A stretch of 64,000 bases of DNA from LMUY01 sp965198895. Lineage in GTDB: Bacteria > Pseudomonadota > Alphaproteobacteria > Acetobacterales > Acetobacteraceae. This document shows positions 59,920 to 64,000 of the stretch, in pieces; position 1 is the first letter of the stretch; every line of letters begins with the position of its first letter. The position numbers and the translations under genes were made by a program. The DNA is taken from assembly GCA_965198895.1 (NCBI GenBank), contig OZ240676.1:2170001-2234000 (forward strand), in the 5' to 3' direction. Below the pieces are notes generated by a model that was not told the DNA's origin, made no database searches, and worked only from the letters and a program-made list of their open reading frames with translations.

Positions 59920-61494
59920 ATGGATGGCCTGACGGCCGCACCGGCGGACGCCACCGCAGCGTGGCCGTTGCGGGACGAGACGAGTGCGCCCTTGCGGGAC
60001 GATGCAAGGGTGCCCTTGCGGGACGACGTTCTAGCCGGCCAGTTCTTCGGCGCGCGGTGTTTTGCCACGGCCGAAGCACTGGCCGCCTTGTTGGCGACGA
60101 CAGCCGGGCCATCCACGGCGGTGGTCTGGTTCGGCGAGGACCGCGCTGCCCGCCTCATGCGGGACCCGGCAGCCCTGCGCGGCGCGCTCGACGTGGACAT
60201 CGCGGCCATCGATGACCTGATCGCCGCCCAACTGGACGCGATCCTGCACCACCCAAGGCTCTCCACGCTCGAGGGCCGGTGGCGCGGTGTGGATTGGCTG
60301 CTGCACTCCTACGACCCCGGCGCACGCATCAAGCTCCGGCTGCTGAACATAGGTTGGCCCGAACTCTGCCGCGACCTCGAGCGGGCGATGGAGTTCGACC
60401 AGAGCCAGCTGTTCCAGCGCATCTACGAGGACGAGTTCGGCATGCCGGGTGGCGAGCCGTTCGGCCTGCTGGTGGTCGATCACGAAGTCCATCATCTGCC
60501 CGGCGTCGGCGGCGACCACGTGTCCGCCATCAAGCTGCTCTCCGCGGTAGCGGCGGCCGCCTTCGTGCCGATCATCCTGCCCGCCTCGCCGTCCCTGCTC
60601 GAGGTGGACGGGTTCGCCGATCTCGCCGCGACCCAGCACCCAGCCTCTCCGCTACGGGCGGCGAGCCATGCGCGATGGCAAACATTGCGCAACCGCGAGG
60701 ACATGCGATTCATTTGCGTGACCCTGCCGCGCGTCCTCGCCCGCCCTCCTTGGCGTGACGACCCGGCGCGTCATGACGGTTTTCGCTACGTCGAATACAC
60801 GCCCGACGCCACCACCCGGACCTGGATGTCCGCTGCCTTCCCCTTCGCCTCCTGCGTCGCCCGCGCCTTCGCCGCCTACTCCTGGCCGGCCGATATCCGC
60901 GGCGTGGAAACCGACATCGAAGCCGGCGGGGTGGTGATCGACCTTCCCGCCGAACGGTTCGAGACCGATCCCGGCCGGACCTGGGTTCGCCCGTCGCTCG
61001 ACCTGGTCCTGACCGACGCGCAGGAGCGTGACCTGATCGATGCCGGGCTGCTGCCGCTCTGCGCCGTGCCCTTCGGCGAGGAGGGTGCCTTCAGTGCCGT
61101 GCGGAGCCTGCAGGAGCCGATCAAACGGACCACCGAGCTGGCCACCGCCAACGCCTACGTATCGGCGCAGATCAACTCGATGCTGTGCGCCGGCCGGTTC
61201 GCGCATTACATCAAGGTGATGGGGCGCGACATGGTGGGCTCCATGCTGAGCGCGGACGACATCCAGCGCCGGCTGCAGAAATGGCTGGACACCTATGTCA
61301 ACAGCAACCTGATCAGTAGCCGGGACAGCCGGGCCCGTGCGCCGTTGACGTCGGGCCGGGTCAGCGTCACCGAGCGCCCCGGCAAGCCCGGCGTGTTCGG
61401 GTGCGTGGTGCATCTGCAGCCACACTTCCAGTTGGACGACGTTTCGGCCACATTCCGCCTGGTGACGGAGTTGTCCGCCCCTGGACGGCAGTGA
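59920..61494 (+). CDS. Second TssC-like protein (ImpD-type)
   Basis: A 524-residue paralogue of TssC in the same family: STLEGRWRGVDWLLHSYDPG, EFDQSQLFQRIYEDEFGMPG, MRFICVTLPRVLARPPW, ARFAHYIKVMGRDMVGSMLS, YVNSNLISSRDS. The first ~90 residues are extra, with three 8-residue repeats PLRDETSA/PLRDDARV/PLRDDVLA at 16-39. Alphaproteobacterial imp clusters carry such a second EvpB-family gene (impD) between tssC and impE; a baseplate or sheath-adaptor role is likely but unproven here. The ATG at 59920 is not preceded by a strong ribosome site. A 39-base gap leads to the tagJ/impE gene. Confidence 0.88.
   Translation: MDGLTAAPADATAAWPLRDETSAPLRDDARVPLRDDVLAGQFFGARCFATAEALAALLATTAGPSTAVVWFGEDRAARLMRDPAALRGALDVDIAAIDDLIAAQLDAILHHPRLSTLEGRWRGVDWLLHSYDPGARIKLRLLNIGWPELCRDLERAMEFDQSQLFQRIYEDEFGMPGGEPFGLLVVDHEVHHLPGVGGDHVSAIKLLSAVAAAAFVPIILPASPSLLEVDGFADLAATQHPASPLRAASHARWQTLRNREDMRFICVTLPRVLARPPWRDDPARHDGFRYVEYTPDATTRTWMSAAFPFASCVARAFAAYSWPADIRGVETDIEAGGVVIDLPAERFETDPGRTWVRPSLDLVLTDAQERDLIDAGLLPLCAVPFGEEGAFSAVRSLQEPIKRTTELATANAYVSAQINSMLCAGRFAHYIKVMGRDMVGSMLSADDIQRRLQKWLDTYVNSNLISSRDSRARAPLTSGRVSVTERPGKPGVFGCVVHLQPHFQLDDVSATFRLVTELSAPGRQ
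59965..60036 (+). repeat. Three tandem 24-base repeats in the second tssC-like gene
   Basis: Units at 59965-59988, 59989-60012 and 60013-60036 share C-C-N-T-T-G-C-G-G-G-A-C-G-A at their 5' ends and encode PLRDE/D plus three variable residues. The 24-base period keeps the frame, so copy-number change would alter length without breaking the protein. Confidence 0.7.
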
Positions 61495-61533
61495 GCGACC
61501 AGCCATGACCCCAGCCCTCAGCAAGGAGCCGTG

Positions 61534-62349
61534 ATGAGCGAGTTGATCGAGGCGGGAACCCTGTTTCGTGCCGGCCACCTGAGGGATGCGGTGGCGCAGG
61601 CCAATGTGGCGGTCAGGAAGGCTCCATCCGATTTGGCGGCTCGCGTGCTGCTGGCTGAGTTGCTATTGTTCCAGGGCAACCTGGACCGCGCCGACCTCAT
61701 CCTGGACGCCGCCGCCGACCTCACTCCGGACGCCGCCCTGGTCATCGCCGAATTCCGTCAGTTGCTGCGTGGCGAGCAGGCCCGCCGCCAACTCAGCCGC
61801 GACGGCCGCGTACCGGAGTTGCTGTCCGACGCCACGCCCAGCATCACGGCGACACTGGCCGCCTGCGTGGCGCTGCGTGCCGGGGACCCGGCCGAGGCGG
61901 CGACCAATCTGCTGGCCGCCGAAGCCGAACGTCCTCGTGTGCCTGGGCAACTCGAGGACGGCACCGCATTCGACGATCTGCGCGACGCCGATGATATGTG
62001 CGCGGGCATTTTCGAAGTGCTCACCACGACCGGCAAATACTACTGGATCCCGACCGAGCGGATCGAGAGCGTGCTGTTCCACCCACCGGTGCGCCCGCGC
62101 GACCTGTTCTGGCGCCGGGCCACCATGTCGGTCCGCGGCGGCCCGGATGGCGATGTGTACGTCCCCGCGATCTATGCCGAACCGCCGGCGGACGCGTCCG
62201 AATTATTGCTGCTCGGACGCGAGACCGATTGGCGTGAGACGGACGGCATGACCCGCGGTGTAGGGCAGCGCATGTTCCTGATCGGCGACGATGCCATGGG
62301 GATCATGGAGCTCACCAGCCTGTCGCTGGGCGCCGACGCGCCAGAATGA
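61534..62349 (+). CDS. TagJ/ImpE accessory protein of the T6SS
   Basis: A 271-residue ImpE-family protein: TPR-like helices at the N terminus (TLFRAGHLRDAVAQANVAVR, LLAELLLFQGNLDRADLILD) and the ImpE C-terminal part with GKYYWIPTERIESVLFHPPV, RPRDLFWRRATMSV, GPDGDVYVPAIYAE and ETDWRETDGMTRGVGQR. Related TagJ proteins bind the sheath protein TssB and the ClpV disassembly ATPase. ATG 61534 has AAGGAG five bases upstream and is preferred over GTG 61531. The stop overlaps tssE by ATGA. Confidence 0.9.
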   Translation: MSELIEAGTLFRAGHLRDAVAQANVAVRKAPSDLAARVLLAELLLFQGNLDRADLILDAAADLTPDAALVIAEFRQLLRGEQARRQLSRDGRVPELLSDATPSITATLAACVALRAGDPAEAATNLLAAEAERPRVPGQLEDGTAFDDLRDADDMCAGIFEVLTTTGKYYWIPTERIESVLFHPPVRPRDLFWRRATMSVRGGPDGDVYVPAIYAEPPADASELLLLGRETDWRETDGMTRGVGQRMFLIGDDAMGIMELTSLSLGADAPE

Positions 62350-62861
62350 GCGGGCGCGGCCGGGAGGGGCGCCGTGCGGCGGGGCCCGTCATGCTCCCGC
62401 TGCTCGACCGTCTGATCGACAACGAGCCGGAGCGCACGACCGATCAACCGATCTCGGCCGCCGAAGCGATGCAGGTGCTGACCAACTCCGTCCGCCGCGA
62501 CCTGGAGATGCTGCTGAACGCAAGGCGCCGGTTCCGCTCGTGGCCGGCATCGATGGGCGAGCTGGACACGTCGCCTCTGGGCTTCGGCATCCCCGACTGC
62601 ACCGCAGGCACCTTCAACGACCAGCGCGAGCGGGAGGCGTTCCGCGCCGAGGTCGAAGCCACCATCCGGCGCTTCGAGCCACGCTTCCTGAGCGTCGTGG
62701 TGCAACTGCCCGAGTTCGAATCACGCAAGCTCACCTCGAGCCTACGCCTTCGTGTGGAGGCGCTGCTGCATGCCGACCCGGCGCCGGAAGCGATCTCGTT
62801 CGATACCGTGGTCGATGCCGTGACCTCCAACGTCGACATCCAGAGCTTCGGTACCACCTAA
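62346..62861 (+). CDS. tssE: TssE baseplate protein (gp25-like) of the T6SS
   Basis: A 171-residue baseplate wedge protein, T4 gp25 family: MLPLLDRLIDNEPERTTDQP, a helix (EAMQVLTNSVRRDLEMLLNA), FRSWPASMGELDTSPLGFGI and PDCTA, EATIRRFEPRFLSVVVQL and the conserved C-terminal LRLRVEALLHADPAPEAISF. It joins TssF, TssG and TssK at the base of the sheath. ATG 62346 overlaps the tagJ stop; a shorter start at ATG 62391 would also keep the domain. tssF follows three bases on. Confidence 0.95.
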   Translation: MSGRGREGRRAAGPVMLPLLDRLIDNEPERTTDQPISAAEAMQVLTNSVRRDLEMLLNARRRFRSWPASMGELDTSPLGFGIPDCTAGTFNDQREREAFRAEVEATIRRFEPRFLSVVVQLPEFESRKLTSSLRLRVEALLHADPAPEAISFDTVVDAVTSNVDIQSFGTT

Positions 62862-62864
62862 GGC

Positions 62865-64000
62865 ATGTCCGACAGCCTGCTGCCCTACTACGTCCGCGAA
62901 CTGAACGCGATCCGTGCGCTAGCCGGGGAGTTCGCCGCCGCCAATCCCAAGATCGCCGGCCGCTTGCGCCTGTCCGGCGAGTCGGTGGACGACCCGCACG
63001 TGGCACGACTGCTGGAGGGCGTGGCGTTTCTCGCGGCACGTGTGCACCACCGGCTGGATGACGAATTCCCGGAGCTGACCGACGCGCTGCTCGACACGCT
63101 ATATCCGCATTATCTCGCACCCGTGCCGTCCTGCACCATCGTCCAGTTCACCGCCGCCGAGGACGCCCAGGGTCCCACCACCGTGCCCACCGCAAAACTG
63201 CTGGACACCGAGCCGGTGCGGGGCGAACCCTGCCGCTTCCGCACCACCGCACCTGCCACGGTCTGGCCCGTCACGATCGAGGCCGCGCGGCTGTCCGGCC
63301 TGCCGCTGGCAGCCCCGGCCAATCCGCAAGCCGTCGGCCGGGACGGCACACGCGCCGCCGCGGTGCTGCGCATCACGCTGCGATGCAATGCGGCGGCAAT
63401 GACGCTCACCCAGCTCGGGCTGGACCGGCTTCGGCTGTTCCTGAGGGCCGCCCCCAACGTCTCCCTGCCGCTATACGAGTTGCTGAGCGAGCACGTGCTG
63501 TCCGTCGCGCTCGCCGACGGCCCGAACGACCCGGCGCCCACCATCATTCCCCGCAGCAGCATCACGCCCGTCGGCTTCGGCCCGGAGGAGGCGCTGTTTC
63601 CGTGGCCCGCCCGGTCGTTCACCGGCTTCCGGCTGCTGACCGAATATTTCGCCTTTCCGCAAAAGTTCATGTTCCTCGACGTGGCCGGGTTGGATGCCCG
63701 CACCATGGTCGATACCGGCAATCGTCTCGATATCTTCATCTACCTCGACCGCTCGGTGCAGGAGCTGGAGCGCGTTGTCGACGCCGAGAGCTTCGCCCTG
63801 GGTTGCACCCCCGCCGTGAACCTGTTCCCGCAACGCTGCGACCCGATTTTGCTGGACAGCCACACCACGGAATACCGCGTCGAGCCCGACCGCCGCCGCC
63901 CCGGCACGATGGAGGTCTGGATGATCGAGCGGGTGCGGGAGAATCGCTCGGACAGCTCGCAACGCCCCTGGATGCCGTTCCACCGCCTCAGCGCCGGTTT
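62865..64000 (+). CDS. tssF: TssF (VasA/ImpG) baseplate protein, cut by the right edge
   Basis: The first 378 codons of tssF are present. The N terminus (SDSLLPYYVRELNAIRALAG, EFAAANPKIAGRLRLSGES) and VARLLEGVAFLAARVHHRLD, then DEFPELTDALLDTLYPHYL are the family hallmarks; GFRLLTEYFAFPQKFMFLDV and ERVVDAESFALGCTPAVNLF are further conserved TssF stretches. The full family length is about 590-630 residues, so around 60% is shown. It follows tssE with a 3-base gap and is presumably followed by tssG outside the window. Confidence 0.96.
   Translation, partial: MSDSLLPYYVRELNAIRALAGEFAAANPKIAGRLRLSGESVDDPHVARLLEGVAFLAARVHHRLDDEFPELTDALLDTLYPHYLAPVPSCTIVQFTAAEDAQGPTTVPTAKLLDTEPVRGEPCRFRTTAPATVWPVTIEAARLSGLPLAAPANPQAVGRDGTRAAAVLRITLRCNAAAMTLTQLGLDRLRLFLRAAPNVSLPLYELLSEHVLSVALADGPNDPAPTIIPRSSITPVGFGPEEALFPWPARSFTGFRLLTEYFAFPQKFMFLDVAGLDARTMVDTGNRLDIFIYLDRSVQELERVVDAESFALGCTPAVNLFPQRCDPILLDSHTTEYRVEPDRRRPGTMEVWMIERVRENRSDSSQRPWMPFHRLSAG

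Noticed and set aside
59965..60036. CRISPR-like repeats
   Set aside because: Three contiguous 24-base units without spacers, in frame inside a coding sequence.

Overview
The window is high-GC DNA (strong G/C at third codon positions) from a free-living alphaproteobacterium. The best guess is a member of the Acetobacteraceae or close Rhodospirillales. The reasons are a three-subunit molybdenum/Fe-S/cytochrome c dehydrogenase as in acetic acid bacteria, a Tad pilus locus with CtrA-like sites, a two-partner-secretion exoprotein with an Acetobacteraceae-style signal region, and an imp-type T6SS gene order. The taxon is inferred from gene content only. I see no tRNA, rRNA, CRISPR array, insertion sequence or integrase.

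Layout. 1-6.7 kb: metabolic genes (CsbD-like edge gene, amidase, HD phosphodiesterase-like protein, and a cytochrome c / Mo / 2Fe-2S dehydrogenase operon on the minus strand). 6.8-11.1 kb: a cobalamin riboswitch followed by nrdAB. The NrdB has Phe where class Ia enzymes have the radical Tyr, with ligand spacing exactly as I recall it for the Chlamydia class Ic Mn/Fe enzyme. 11.5-26.7 kb: a Tad/Flp pilus locus in three transcription units (transglycosylase-cpaC-cpaD; tadG-tadE-tadE-like; flp-cpaA-cpaB-tadZ-tadA-tadB-tadC), with two membrane glycosyltransferase genes (GT87 and GT22 type) among them and a TadD-like part in frame with the GT87 gene.

27-35.5 kb: an internally deleted sugar isomerase/FGGY kinase remnant, a TPR-2OG-oxygenase protein, GT2 and GT4 glycosyltransferases, a Ser/Thr kinase separated by one in-frame amber codon from a heme-binding HAMP membrane sensor, and a caspase-fold protein without its catalytic dyad. 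35.6-55.3 kb: a two-partner secretion operon: the TpsB pore, a TpsA of about 4,200 residues, a CHAT-domain lipoprotein and a second, transmembrane Ser/Thr kinase, joined by short gaps or 4-bp overlaps. 55.2-57.6 kb, minus strand: an HExxH protein, an OmpA-family protein and an IalB-like protein. 57.9 kb to the right edge: T6SS genes tssB, tssC, a second tssC-like gene, tagJ/impE, tssE and tssF (cut by the edge).

Taken together, the right three quarters of the window is largely a cell-surface region (pilus, exoprotein, T6SS, glycosyltransferases) with eukaryote-type kinases and caspase-clan proteins placed within it. The strongest candidates for a less-described system are the TpsB-TpsA-CHAT-kinase operon, the heme-HAMP sensor/kinase pair split by one stop codon, and the B12-riboswitch-controlled class Ic ribonucleotide reductase.
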